From the NCBI GenBank assembly GCA_021234155.1, contig JAJEKV010000010.1, forward strand, positions 15,159,329-15,223,328: a stretch of 64,000 nt of DNA, given 5' to 3'. Source of the stretch: Isoetes taiwanensis. Taxonomy: Eukaryota; Streptophyta; Lycopodiopsida; Isoetales; Isoetaceae. The translations under genes and the position numbers were made by a program. Positions 1 through 12,429 of this stretch are shown here, one piece after another. Position 1 is the first letter of the stretch. Every line of letters begins with the position of its first letter. The notes beneath the pieces are model-generated. The model saw nothing but the letters and a program-made list of their open reading frames with translations. It did not search any database and was not told where the DNA came from.

Positions 1-2240
1 TTCATTTGGCTGCAGGATGTGCCACTGTTTTCCTCCCATTTGCATAGTGCATTAAGATCAAAGCATGCAAGCCTGATCAGATCCAAACGATCTTGCTAGA
101 TCCAAAAACAATGAAGAATATAAGATGTTTCTTTGAACATTGCAGCCAGATCAAGACTTATATTCTGATTAAGTCCATCAGATCCTACCTTTGTTTGCTT
201 GGGTTTAGCCATGTGGGAAGGCTAAACCCTCTGTCAAGCAGAGCCACCCTACATTATACTTAGTTTTCTTTTGTTCATTCTCTGGGCGCCAGATGGACCC
301 AGCAGAACAAAGCGACATTGATTTCTTGTTTCCAAATGTTCAACCTATGTGTTCCCAAATGTCAGTCCATTTCCTAAAACGGTGGTCTGGCTGCAGCATG
401 TCGTATATCTGTCTTGAGGCTTTCGTTCTGATTTTCAAATTAGTAAGCATGTGTACATGCCCTAATGTAAAAGCAGAACTGATCGTTGCTGCAAATCCGG
501 CAGCCCAATCCTACCAGAGCCCATGAGCTCCATTCTCCTGGAATACTCGCTGAATAATCGCTCTGATCTGTGTACACAGTAATGCAAGAATCAAACCCAT
601 CTTGAATCATGATTTAGATTCCGCTGATCGCCTTGCACAGGCTGTTCATAGTGCATCATTTCGTTGCAAACGAATAAACTCAAGCAATGGTATCGCGGCA
701 AGCTGGCCGCCGTGAACATTTCTCTTCCTGGACTCCTCTAAGACATTTGGGAAGTAATTTTTACAAAAACAGCAACTCAAGCAAACAACTTACAATAAAT
801 GCCTATGGGTTTAAGCAGCACACAGGATTTGACCCTAGAGCCATTGCTGTCAAATCCATGGAATTGTCTATGAATCTATTGATATGAGTTTCGGTTCATA
901 ACAACCATAGTATTTCCACGGCAGTATCTAATCAGCAAATGAGAAACATAACAAAGGTCTCATTTTAAACATTTATCATCTTTTATAGGTTTGCCTAATG
1001 GAAATGAAGTTAGTAATGTTTAGAATTAGTAATGCTCCAGTTGAAGCTATGGGAAGGGCTTTAATGTGTTTATTAATGTAGCCTCACAAAAGTTGTTCCC
1101 CCTCGTAATATAATTAGATCAATTTTAAATGGCCCGGTTTGATATCCGCAACCCCAACTTAGGTGTTAGTTTGTTGGGTGCTAGATATAGTTGCAAGTTT
1201 AAGGGACATCTTATGATGGAGGGCTTCTAGAGAACTAGAGAACCAATGGGTTGGGCCGAGGAATGACCGTGGCAATGTCAACAGCAATCGCAAAGTGTAG
1301 TAAAGAATATTTTTTAATAACCTCAATGTTTCCTAAAACTAGCTTAGCATTTTATGTAATTTACTAAGCAAAAGTAATACAAAGATGGGACCCATATTTA
1401 CTCTCTCCTCCCACAACATAATCAGAAAGTATAATGGCAAGATCCATCTCCACAAATTTCTCCTTTGCCAAAAACAAACCTATTTTTTGTTGGGTATGTA
1501 ACATGCAACTGACAGAGTGTCAAGTTTGTTCTATGATTTTGTCACAAAACCGACAGAGGGCACTCCATTTGTAAAGGCCAGCTACAAATCGACGATGGCC
1601 ACGCTTTTACTTAAGCAAGCGTAGGACAGCACCTTTCACTTCTTTCTCAGATACTCAAACTGTGACATTCCATATCCATAGCGCATAGCCATCGCATTCC
1701 AAGCTTGGGAAAAAGATGGGCAATGGAATGGTGTGGTGCATTGGGTTGGTTGCATGCTAGAAAGGGGACTATTATCAAAATTCATCACCAAAGAATCGCC
1801 CATTCGAGCATCCAATCTTTTATCTTCCCTCTATTTTTTTTCTTTCCAATCAATTCTTACCAAGCTGTCGAAATTGCGCTTAGCAGATCCTAAGCAGAGG
1901 CATCATTTATAGGTCCGCACTCCAAACAAGGGATCGGGAACTCCCTATTCATTGCAAGAGTATAACCTCGTAATAGTATGCATTTAGGAGCGATTTTCCC
2001 GAGAAACCTGCTCGGAACTCAAAGCCATAGCTCCTGGAATCGCTCATTTCAATTCACGCTTCCACCGGGCCATGGATTCATGCCGTTTCGGACTCTGCAT
2101 CGCTTCTTCAAGCAATTATATTTCTAATTATTGCCATTCAATTTAGCTACCATGGATGTGGGTGATAAGGAAGCATTAATTGCATCAAAAATGCACTGAC
2201 AATTCTCAAGTTTTCCACAAATCTAGTCAAAAATCAACAG
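1..2240. other. AT-rich sequence, no recognised gene
   Basis: Both strands were read and no conserved protein family, RNA gene or long repeat was recognised. Open frames are short (under about 80 codons), carry no motifs and overlap on both strands, so they are treated as chance. The sequence may be old intergenic or decayed repeat DNA. Confidence 0.4.
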
Positions 2241-2241
2241 A

Positions 2242-2747
2242 CTATGATCCACATCGCTTTTGCCATAATCCATAACCTTCGTGATTCAAAATTCTGTAGT
2301 TTCTCCATTCAAAAGCCTCACACCTACCGCTCTTTTTTTGATAAAACAAATGGAATTGGGACAGACTTTTTACAATAATCACTTCGCTTTCCTCACGATC
2401 CAACATTCTAACATTGAATAATTCCAATTCAATCATTGGGATATATTTCAACGGAATTTGTAGAGTTCCTAGATAATCCTGGAAGTTTAGCCCCCCGCTT
2501 CTTCCAAATCCCTTCAAGATCCACCATATCATTCTTACTCTCAAGGACCGGGTCTCAAAGATACTGGGCTTGTAAAAAACTCACATTGGGCTCTATATCG
2601 ACCAAAATCTATCATATTCTTTAGTATGAGATCTGATTCAAACTCTTCTTGCATTGCAAAATCCTTATTATGATACTGACTCATGGACATAAGCAGATAA
2701 GCCTCGTGATCCTGAGCATCATTTTCATTTTCTTTCTTTTCTTGCAA
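2242..2747 (-). other. Unidentified minus-strand open segment
   Basis: Two minus-strand open frames of 68 and 100 codons meet around position 2541-2544. The upstream frame ends where the next begins in another frame, so together they may be one sequence broken by a small indel. The composition is mixed, with acidic and basic residues in both halves, which is more protein-like than other short frames nearby. I recognise no family, and no splice structure could be established. It could be an exon fragment, a decayed element or chance. Confidence 0.15.
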
Positions 2748-3021
2748 AATGTCCCGAAAACATACACTGCTAGGAATGTATTTGTCACACGTATTCCTAT
2801 CTACATAATAGATTATATATGTGTAGATAAACCATTTAGCAAATATTTTAAGTCAATATATTACCTTGTTCAATAATAATTCCGTATTTCTTTGTCCAAG
2901 CAATATTTTTAAGAGAATGCCTCCTTTAGGGTAAATATTGCATCCCTATACAAAACCATTCGTGACTAGCTTCATTGCCATACGTAAATATAACGAAGTA
3001 ATTCAATTAAATAGTTTGGCT

Positions 3022-3073
3022 ACTAGAGATCCAAACCATATGCTATCAAATTCCTCTAGAGATCCAAACCATA
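3022..3073. repeat. Short direct repeat, 33-base period
   Basis: The string CTAGAGATCCAAACCATA occurs twice, starting near 3022 and 3055. It is a small local duplication with no other feature attached. Confidence 0.6.
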
Positions 3074-3620
3074 CATGTTCTGTCCCATATCTCATTAATT
3101 TTATCATTCTCCCATGAGAAACCATGTTGCATGCTGCCTACAATCCATCCTACACTGTATAATCGGGTGTATAGGTTGTTATGACTTAGATGCCCTAATA
3201 TCACTTTCTATTAGTGTAATGGAGCAATGTTTAAACATCATTGGGGCGCAACTCCCCTACACGCATTCATTGCCACTTTCCCAAGGGTGTCCTAAGGTGC
3301 ATGTACCTGTGCTAGTCACATGTTATTAGAACGAAAGTTAACCTTTTTAAAATGAGATTCCATAATTTGAAAACATGCATGTGGGATATTTCGCCACGCT
3401 TTGAAGACCCTTTTTCCTAAACCTTTTTTTCCTCTTTTTTTTTCTACAATCTAAACTCCATGACACCTTAAGGATCTAACTAGTTAGCTCCATATGGTAG
3501 TAATTTTCATTGAAATGGTTTTAAAGAGTGCATAGGTTCAGCATCACAAGAACATTGCCTTGATAAATAAGGAAGCAAAGATATTGTCACTTATTGCTAA
3601 TTCCCATAACCCTAGGACCT

Positions 3621-4165
3621 GGAATTCGGTTTGAAGTAATGTCTAGAAGATTTTATTAACCAATAACTTTACCCCTTGCTTTCATTACACCTCATAACTT
3701 CTACTCTAATTCCTTTGTTTGAAGTGCACTTTGGAGGTGCCATGTCTACATCTCCCCAATGCACTTTGAATTATTTCACCTGGTAAAAATCGAGGTGGAT
3801 GTACCTTACTAAACTGAACCGGAATTTGGTTTTGAAGTGCAATCGCCTAGTAGATTTAATAACCAATAACTTACCCCTTGCTTATTGCTAATTCCCATAA
3901 CTTACTTCTGGATTTTTTGTTTGAAGTGCACTTTCGTTGAGGTGCCAGCGTCTAAAACGCACTCTAAATGCACTTTGAATTATTTCACCTTGGTAAAAAT
4001 CGAAGCCCATGTAATTTTACTAAGGACTTAGCAAAGGCCCCCAAAAGGGAAAATGTGTGATGTGTGATGTGTGATGGAATTTTGTTTGAAGTGCAATGTC
4101 TAGTAGATTTAATAACCAATAACTTACCCCTTGCTTATTGCTAATCTCATAACTTACTTTATTTT
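3621..4165. repeat. Three-copy tandem repeat, units of about 200-255 bases
   Basis: Copies start at 3621, 3821 and 4076, each beginning GGAATT followed by a TTTGAAGT-type stretch. Shared blocks in order are AATAACCAATAACTT, ACCCCTTGCTT, TTTGTTTGAAGTGCACTTT, TGCACTTTGAATTATTTCAC and GGTAAAAATCGA. The third copy is truncated after about 90 bases. The second copy is longer, partly because of extra sequence and a TGTGATG run at its end. No coding capacity and no terminal repeats were seen, so the origin is unknown. Confidence 0.8.
4054..4075. repeat. TGTGTGA-type microsatellite
   Basis: About three copies of a 7-base TGTGATG unit lie at the junction of the second and third copies of the tandem repeat. 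Confidence 0.7.
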
Positions 4166-5050
4166 GTCAAAAGGAAAAAAATGTGTGGATGTTTTGTGCT
4201 TCCTCATTAGTTCCTTCTTGATGTGTGCTATTGTGGTTTCATGCATGCCATTAAAGTGCTAATGATTCAAACAAAACATACAAGCCAATCTTCACCCCAG
4301 GAATGATTCAAGAAAAATATAAGTGCGATTTAATAAATTGATCTAATACTGACGTAATATGTCGGACATTTTGTCCTGGACGTTAAATAGTCGTGATTAA
4401 TAGTCAAGATATCTGGCCGACGCTCACGCCAGATACTAGTCAACTTGCTCGCTGCATCTTTAGTCGCACTAATCGCCGCCGTTTCGTCGAGTTTTCTAAT
4501 GACTAATAGTCGTAAAAATTTTGCATCAGCATCACGTGATATGCATCGCATTAACATTCGTTTTCAGTTATACGTACCCCGCTCGCCACATAATCGGGCT
4601 ACCATTAAACCCAATCTTTTGACCGGCTCGACGATTTTCCCGACGCTCCAGCGTATATCTCCTCTTTGAACAGTGTAAATAATTGCACCGAGGAAGTTAT
4701 TCTCATGTCTCTATTAAGGTTCCCTCTTACTTAATCTTATGAAGAACTTGTTGAGGAGGACGCCCCTTGATATTTAAGTAATGTGTGTAAAAGAAGTTTA
4801 TTATTATGTGTGCCTATATTACTCGCTCAATTATTGAAATATAATTTTAAAGTCTATGCATAGATTCTTACCTCTTTGCATTTCTCAGATCCTAAAAGTG
4901 TATTTTTTAGTGTGACTTTAAAGCAAAATGTATCCTTCGCTTTTAATATTGCCCCATTTGAACTGGCCGTGACCTTTGTTTGGTACTTGCTTTATGTGCC
5001 AGGTCAAATGTTTTAATTTTGTAAGTTTTCAAAAAGGAATCTCGCGAATT
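4166..5050. other. Intergenic; CpG-containing block with a short hairpin
   Basis: No gene was recognised. The part at about 4330-4660 has more CpG than its AT-rich surroundings and repeats the tetramer GTCG/CGAC. A perfect 8-base inverted repeat, TATCTGGC at 4410-4417 and GCCAGATA at 4428-4435, is separated by 10 bases. Nothing links it to a promoter or terminator. It may be part of an old LTR or DNA transposon. Confidence 0.3.
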
Positions 5051-5099
5051 GCACCAGCTGTGTCATTAGGCAGCGCTTTGTAACGCCACCTTGTTAGTC

Positions 5100-6690
5100 C
5101 TAGAAGGCCAATACTGCGGACTCCTCCTCGATTTCCACCGACCTCCGCTGGTCCACGCTATTCCATGATCCACTGGGAGGATGGTGCCACCTTGGACCAC
5201 ACCGAAAATTGATATATATTGCCACTGTGAGGTTGATATGGGGTGCCTTGAAACTCGGCCCGCAACCAATGCTTGAGCTGCGCGGCTTCAGGCGGTCGGC
5301 GTCAAAATCGTGACTGAGAACTCCATCCATCTCCCTTTGTCTCGTTGAGATGTGGTTGGGTAAAGATACATCAGGACTCGGAGCGGGTCTCATCTAATTA
5401 GAACTTCCTTCCTTAATAGATAGCGCCTCCATATTCTCAATGCTCCTCACCATCAAGTAACTCCTCGGTCGCGGGTTGGTGAGCCCTCACAAATCTTATC
5501 TTCCTCCTGATCTAGCAATACAGATCAAATAAAGCTTCCTCCAACGTCTCAACATCGCAGATGGGCCTTCTTTTGCCAACAATGACTTGCCCAATCTTTT
5601 ATCTTCTCAGCTTTGGTGAGGTTCAAGTAATGGTGTCAGCCACTTTGCAAAGTTCCCACGGCTTCGTAATACCCTACTAAGTCGAGAAGCCTTTCACTTC
5701 ATGGATGTTGGTGGTCACAATTAATTACAAATTTCCAATCTTTGCAGATCGGTGGAAACCTTCTACCGTACTTGCTGCCCTAATTTACGCTGGTGACCTC
5801 GCTAAACTACAAAGTTGATGCCTCCCTCAACTTTCAAGTACCTTTCCTAAGTGTTGGGATGCCTCCCAAGGATTTGGTCAGACTAGAATGTCATCAAAGA
5901 AAACTATGATGAATGTGTCTAGAAACTCATGCAAAACACTGCTCCCGAAGTCTCTGTGGAATGTCAGCTTGGATGTTGGACAACCTAAATGACATCACAC
6001 CATGAACTCGTGAATGGCCATACTGGCCCCTCAATGCAGCCTTTATGGAATGCCTATCTTTGATCCCCGATCCGATGGTAGCCCGACCTCAAGCTCCAAA
6101 ACTTTGCTTCCGCAACGATCCATCAAATCATTTGATCGAAATGCATATACTTGTTCTTGATGGTGTAAGCTTGTTCAATTGATCTGTGAGTCAATGCATT
6201 TCCATCTTTCTTTCTTGAAAAATAGGATTGGTATCCCACGGAGAGATGCTAGGTCTTATAAACCTTAGGTCCAGCAACTCCCCGTGAATTGCTTCTAAAT
6301 CTCACTAACCTCGAGGTGACATTTTGTAAGGTGCCTTACTTGTTGGCTTGGTTCCTGGCTCAAGTGCTATTTCACACTTGGCTCCCCTGTAATGTGGAAG
6401 TTGCTTGATCTCATACGAGAACAAATCATGGAATTCTTTTACTAGCTTGGCTATTGGCTTCGGCTGTACTTGTTCAATGCTTCTATCTTTTTTTTCTCTC
6501 TCTGCTTTTCAAATTCTCAACTTCTAGCTTCAAAGACATGTGACTTGCCCTTTCACGATCTAAGTAACCTCTTATTAAACATGCATTGCATGATTGGGGT
6601 GACTTCTTTACATGTTATCTCAATGACTTTGCCATTTGGCGCCGTTAAAGTGACTTTCCGCCTCCCATAATCAATTACATACTAAACCGT
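5100..6690 (-). pseudogene. Ty3/gypsy chromovirus-type pol fragment (protease end, RT)
   Basis: Read on the minus strand, this is a decayed pol region of a chromovirus-like Ty3/gypsy retrotransposon. Near 6520-6680 the frame reads like the conserved stretch between protease and RT (DYGRRKVTL followed by NGKVIEITC). Further on come EPGTKP and KAPY near 6330-6370, SRKKDG near 6190-6222, and the RT active site as VFFDD at 5888-5904, preceded by a LDTFII stretch. FSRKKDG and V(F/I)xDDILVYS are standard chromovirus RT blocks. Frames change repeatedly and contain stops, so no protein can be made. Sequence from 5100 to 5850 should be RNase H/integrase but is too degraded to assign. I saw no LTRs, and a chromodomain could not be shown. 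Confidence 0.75.
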
Positions 6691-6699
6691 AGAAAATTT

Positions 6700-7108
6700 T
6701 AGAATGACTTTTAGGCTAGTTTTGGGATGAATTCTGGGTTAGCTTAGCTAAATGCTAGATAGTATGAGAGAAAAGATTTATAGAACTCAGCTAAATCACA
6801 GAAAGTTTGAAATTAGTTTTGGGCAAATCTAGCTAAACTCATCATGCTAATAAAATACATATGATTAGTAATTTATTCGTTGGATAACGGCTATCTTATA
6901 AATAAGTAATATGCTCATTAAGTAGCAAAGGAAAGTCCCAAATTTCCCTTCAAAAATGATTTCCTAAGAGAACATTATTTATGACTGCTTCTTTTCAAAA
7001 GCACTCTCGCTTATCCCGCTGTGAATACGTAAACTGATGTGTGCACGCTTGAACTACACTGGGTCAATCGCCAAGTACAAAGTGCTTAGGGAGTACTCGG
7101 CTATTTAA
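6700..7108. other. Spacer, nothing recognised
   Basis: AT-rich sequence between the chromovirus fragment and the next LTR element. No gene, RNA or repeat was recognised. Confidence 0.4.
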
Positions 7109-7854
7109 TGTTGGTGAGGCTAAATCATGGGAGCTAGAGGTTAAGGGCTAGAATCTAAGATCACAACAATGGCAAAGGCAAAAAAAGACAATGCAATAAC
7201 CTATATTGCTAATATAAATATAAAATTTTCATGAAAAGGTAAAGGACATTTTACGGGTACGTAATAAAACTTTGTATTTAAAAGAAAAGCAATTTTACTG
7301 CCATGCCACTCGCATTATCCTTTGTGATATACGCATACTACAATAATTCACTCTAATATTGCTTAGTTGTGTAATTGTTGAGTCATGCCCCCAACCACCT
7401 TACATTGAATGCGACTTTGAGTATCATTTAGGACATATGACACATACACGACTCTAACATTGCTTAGTTGTGTAATTGTTGAGTCATGCCCCCAACCACC
7501 TTACATTGAATGTGACTTTGAGCTGCCCCGAACTCGAGATATATTTGTTCTAGGACTAATGTGCTACCACTACACCAAATGTCTAGATGGGGTATGCAGG
7601 CAAAACATACTTAAGGACAATAAAAGAGATGCAAATATAAAAAGGGAAAAGGGAAAGCCCGGGAATAATTAAATAACAATTCTTATTTTGAAGGGGACAT
7701 CAGGATTTATTCTTTTTCACACCCTTTGAGATCTTCTAGCCACACCCCCAACCCAAGACCCTATGGGAGGAGAGAGCTCCAATTTATAGAATTTCTATAT
7801 ATTGTTTAAATTTCTTCATTGTATTTTCTTAAATTCCAAGCATAAATCATATCA
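7109..7854 (+). repeat. Left LTR of the short element, carrying an insertion
   Basis: The outer parts (7109-7255 and about 7610-7854) align with the right LTR at 8590-9012. The middle, about 350 bases, has no counterpart there and is an insertion. It contains its own tandem duplication at 7347-7522. Confidence 0.65.
7347..7522. repeat. Tandem duplication with a period of about 105 bases
   Basis: A block of about 70 bases, from ATTGCTTAGTTGTGTAATTG through CCAACCACCTTACATTGAAT and GACTTTGAG, occurs at about 7349-7422 and again at about 7459-7522. The two copies are nearly identical, so the duplication is recent compared with the diverged LTRs around it. Confidence 0.85.
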
Positions 7855-8169
7855 ATCAGAGTTGAACTTGTTAAAATTCCTGTGATATAAAATCGCTTTG
7901 ACGTTCCTAAAGCACAATCCTTGCAGGCCTTGAGCACTATGCGAAAAAGTAGCAACACAGATTGGAATACCTTCATCTATCAAACTGGAGTTTCAAATAA
8001 AAAGGGAGCATCTACAAGACTAGTCTTTGCTACAGAAATAATTAATACCAAGTTCCTTACCTATTCCACCACCTCCATCTTTACATCTAGGGAATTAGCC
8101 TCAGGTTCCGGATGAATGGTGTAGGCTTCACTATGCTTCTTTAAGATTTTTTTTATAGTTCAATTGTGA

Positions 8170-8365
8170 TATTTATTGAGGTGATCCATGAGAAGGTGGC
8201 AATCACGAGTTAAAGTGGCTTACGAGTAGGTGGCAACCACTGTCAAAACTATCAGTAGGTAGTAGCCACTAGGCTGTTGAAACCAGGAGTAGAGATCAAC
8301 ACAAAAACAACGAAGGTGGTAATAAATGACCAAAGATAGAAGCCATGAGTAACCACGAGTTGATG
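8170..8365. repeat. Degenerate GTAGGTGG...ACCAC minisatellite in element body
   Basis: Loose tandem copies built on GAGTAGGTGGCAACCAC, GAGAAGGTGGCAATCAC and similar. The same motif family recurs at 26.8-27.2 kb and 34.1-34.5 kb inside the dimeric LTR element, which links the two elements. Confidence 0.6.
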
Positions 8366-8589
8366 ATATTTCATGTTAAGTGAGTGGCCTTAACGAAATA
8401 ACAATATTCCTAATGGTTTCTTAGATTTATGAGAAATCATTTTTTTCATATTAATACTTGAAGCTACTGAGCGCTATAATTGTGTACCCAATTATTATTT
8501 TTATACCAATTGCTTTCAAGAAGAGGAGGAACTGATATGATTTAAGGTTAATGTCAATCCAAAGCTCGAGGGAGTGGTCCACATTAATA

Positions 8590-9012
8590 AACATTGAGGC
8601 TAAATTATGGGGAGCTAGAGGTTAAGGACTCGAATCTAAGATCGGCAAAGGCAAAGAAAGATAATACCAATAACTTATATTGCTGATATAAAGATAAAAG
8701 CTGTTATAAAAGACAAAGGACACTTTTATGGAAAAGAGGATACTTTTATGGCGAAAGGGCAAACATTCTTTTATGGCACAGAGAAAGGCAACTTGGAAGA
8801 AAAAAGGAAAAGCCGCCCTGGAAATAATTGATCATTAAATAAGGGTTTCCTTATTTTGGAGGAGACATCATGATTTATGCTTCTTTGTCATTATTGTCTT
8901 TGAGATCTTCTAATCCGTATCTCCCAGCTGAGAGGAGAGATCCATTTCATAATTGATGTTTGAATTTTTTTTCTTGTATTGAATTTTTGAATTGCAAGCA
9001 TAAATTATATCA
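8590..9012 (+). repeat. Right LTR of the short element
   Basis: Matches the outer parts of 7109-7854. It begins near CATTGAGGCTAAATTATGG and ends AAATTATATCA at about 9012. It lacks the insertion seen in the left LTR. Confidence 0.65.
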
Positions 9013-12000
9013 AGAGCAAGACAGCTCTAAATCTAAGAAGTTGATGCTAATAGAAACAAACAACAAGCTAAGAAAATATAGATAATGATAGAGAAGTTTG
9101 CAAGGAGATCCATCACTGCAAAATTTGCTGGTGAAGACCTATAATAACCAGATCGAGTCATCGCCGAAATAAAGAGTTTTTAAGCTTTTGGAGTCGAGAG
9201 TTTAGCTATAAATAAATGTTCTAATCCATGTTCAATTTTGCCTAAGATAAAATCATTCGTATCCTTGTGCAATTGCTTTATTTTCTAGAAGCATTGAAAA
9301 TTCATTTGGTAATGCTGATGTTGAAATGTCGTAAAAAGGAAAAACGATGGAGTTGTGAGGTTTCTGACTGATTTTAAATCTATGCTTTCTCATGGCAGGC
9401 ATGTATTCTTTCTCTTTAGAAAAAAGACCACGATAACGAGGCAATTTACTACTTTCTTTTGGAGCTTCTTGGCTTTTAAGTTATAACGAAGTACCCATCT
9501 CCAAATAAAATAGTTTTCTCAGCCTTATAATTGCAGTTGCAAATCAGAGTTACTATAGCTGAACCAGCATCCAACGAAATATTTGTATGCCATAGCTCGA
9601 TAAACAAATGAAACTATTTTCTAATACCTAAAATGGAATGGCTCAATGTTTGCATGCACAAATAAAATAAATAGACGAAAAAGGGAGCCCTAATGTATAT
9701 ATGAGAATAAGAATAGAATGGTATGCAATCTAGAAATACTACACATACATCGTATAGAATACAATTTTTAATGTTATGAAATTTAACTCATATAAATATA
9801 CATTTTGCACTACTAAAAAATATTTGAGATATACAATACAATAGGTGATGTTGAACTAAACACTCATTAAACTGCATAAAGCTTGACAAGAAATAAGAGG
9901 TGAAAATAAAGGAAAGGTGATATAGCAACTTCTATTGTAGCATAGAATAGAATAGACAAGACAGATAGATGATATGTTAACGTCAGCGGAAAGCCGTAGC
10001 TTATGGAACAATTTACAACATACTCAGATGGGTCTTGCACCCACCACTGTACATGGCTGAAGTGGGTCCTTCCTCCATCAGCTTTACAATATTGCATGAC
10101 CACTTTCACAATGAGGCATTGAACCCGTGACCTTGGGTATGACAACACAACTATTGACATAACTAATAACGCTATTATTTCTAATGCCAATAACAAGACT
10201 TTTAGTGTCCTTATTGTGTGGTGATATTAATATTGGTCATATTACTGATGCAACTGGTGATGGATTGATGCTGATTGTAGCAACATCTATAGCATCGTAA
10301 CAAAGCCATCTGACTACTAGTGCGACACATATGTTCTTTTATTTCACGGATATGTACCAAAATCTCATCAGGGCGGTCCTAAATTAGAGTATGTTGTAGT
10401 CATGTTCAATTTAGATAATTCGCACTAGATCTAAACTCTTAAACCCGAGCACGCGGCACAACAAGATGCATGACATACTTTGGTATAAAAATATGTGCTA
10501 TAAAATTTGTAGAATAGAGGTCTTCAACATGAAACAAAAATGCAATCTCTGTGGAAAATGTCCAATATCTTTATTTTATTTCACATTTTTTTACAACAAG
10601 GTGGGTAAGCAAGGCTAGCAACCCCTAGCATGAGAACTATATTTCCAATGCATTGTACCAAGGGAAAACCATTTGAAATTATAGGTCTGAATGTTAGTCT
10701 CGGTTTCAGCCCTGCCAAATGTCAATTAATTTAGGCCGCATATATGTTTATAGAATGTAATAGCCTTCCCATGTGTATTGTAATGATGGATTATCCCTCA
10801 ACAAGATATTATACCCAATTCAAATCTGGCTCTCGATAAACCATTACCCGACATTACCCCTTACAAAGCAAGTACGTGGGATGATTTTTCTCTAAGAATG
10901 AGTGTGCTAAATTGTACTATACAAATGAATATCTTCACTTACCAACTAGGATAGCCGCTCTACTACGTGACTTTTGCAGAATGTTGAGATTAAAATGAAT
11001 GACCCAGATTACAACACGCATACATTGGAGTAGCGAACAGAGGGTTGAATTAAACCAATAACTCTTTCTCCACTTATATTCTATTATATGGATGGATAGG
11101 TTCTAAAACAAATAGTCAAACATCTCTATTCGCTTTCCAAAACTTCTAAAGATGAATAATAATGAAAGCACCTTATCAAGAGCAAGTAATCAATTTTGTC
11201 CTTTAATGAGGGGTGAGTTGAATGCATTGCCTTTGAATTACTGGCCATTTTTAGTACACATATCAGAATCACACTTTTGTGAAAGTGCTTATCAATAGCT
11301 TCCAAACACACTCTCAAACCCACATGTTGAATTAGTGGAAATTATCCATATTAATCCACAAATGAAGACCTTAAGATGTATGTTACTTGAAATTAAATTT
11401 GTCTTTAAAAGGTTACTTATTCACCTTTGGTTCAATACATTTACACTTTATGCTATTTTCTATCCATGAGCACTCCACCGGCCATTACTTCTCTCTTTAT
11501 AATGCCGATGAAAGGATGTAGCTTCAAGAAAGCCATTCCCCAAGAATGTGACAAACTCCACATTCCTTGACATGAAGGAGATGAAAATGCTACAACAAGG
11601 CATCAGATGCTCAAGATCGAGCAAGTACGAAACCGCGGCCCTATGTATCAATAAATTATATGCGCGGATAGATGTCAAAATGACGAGATCTATTTCTTGA
11701 AACTCACGTGGAAGTTTAGATTGGCCCATACTGCAGCCTAGGCTCATCTTAAGATAGATCTGAGATTTAGTTTTATCTTGGCATCTTATGATAGATTTGA
11801 AATTAATAGTGGATCTATTTGTAGTGGATCCATGTTGAAAGTAAAATTTGGACCTTCCATTAGATGGAAAAATAATATTTGCCATTATAATTCTTAAAGA
11901 GATCAGGAGGCGCATTAACGTCCGCTAAAGACTAAGTGGTCAATGAGACGCACACACCATACCAACATTGCTCGCCTAATCATCATATTTATATGCTCTA

Positions 12001-12429
12001 ATAGCTTAAGATCGATGTATATCTAAACTATTGTGCCACCATTAAGATCAAACTGTACATATAAATATAACCTGCCATTTATTCGTCTAAATTATCAATG
12101 CAAACCTACCAATCATTTTGGCTTTATCAAAATCAATTGAACTGATTACTATTGTCTAAGTAAGCTCATACTATTGATCAAAAATAGCACACTCGAAGGG
12201 TTTCGAAGGGAATGCCTTCATAGTAATGGATCTATTAAAGAATATGTACATATCAGCATGTATGTCTGTGCATATCAACATACCCGCCCTTGATATGATA
12301 GCTCATGTTGATCAAGCACTGATGTAAGATGCTATTGCTACCACTTGAAGCATTTGTGAGAATGTATGCAGGAATTTATTTGATGCACCTGCTTTACCCT
12401 AGAAAGTCATATATATTGGGCAAATTTTG
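9013..12429. other. Unidentified AT-rich stretch
   Basis: No conserved gene was recognised. The longest open frames are on the minus strand at 9867-10196 (109 codons) and 11460-11915 (151 codons). The second is unusually long for this base composition but shows no motif I recognise, and no flanking exons could be found. The stretch is probably decayed repeat DNA; an unrecognised gene fragment is possible. Confidence 0.3.

Larger units (their letters stand above)
7109..9012 (+). mobile_element. Short non-coding LTR element (TRIM/LARD-like)
   Basis: Two related terminal segments flank a roughly 730-base body. Both begin with GAGGCTAAATYATGGG then AGCTAGAGGTTAAGG and end AAGCATAAATYATATCA. In the left copy a TG starts the repeat at 7109, and the body begins with a partial primer-site-like ATCAGAG after 7854. 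The body has no gag or pol and no credible open frame. It ends with a block GATATGATTTAAGGTTAAT followed by a purine run GAGGGAGTGG at about 8569, a plausible polypurine tract before the right LTR. The body resembles that of the dimeric element at 25.9-35.3 kb. No convincing target-site duplication was found. Confidence 0.65.

Noticed and set aside
5066-5393. Chromodomain at the integrase end of the 5-6.7 kb fragment
   Set aside because: A short W-containing stretch is suggestive, but the region is too decayed to recognise the domain.
11460-11915. 151-codon minus-strand frame as a host gene
   Set aside because: Length alone is suggestive, but no domain, splice context or conserved neighbour supports it.
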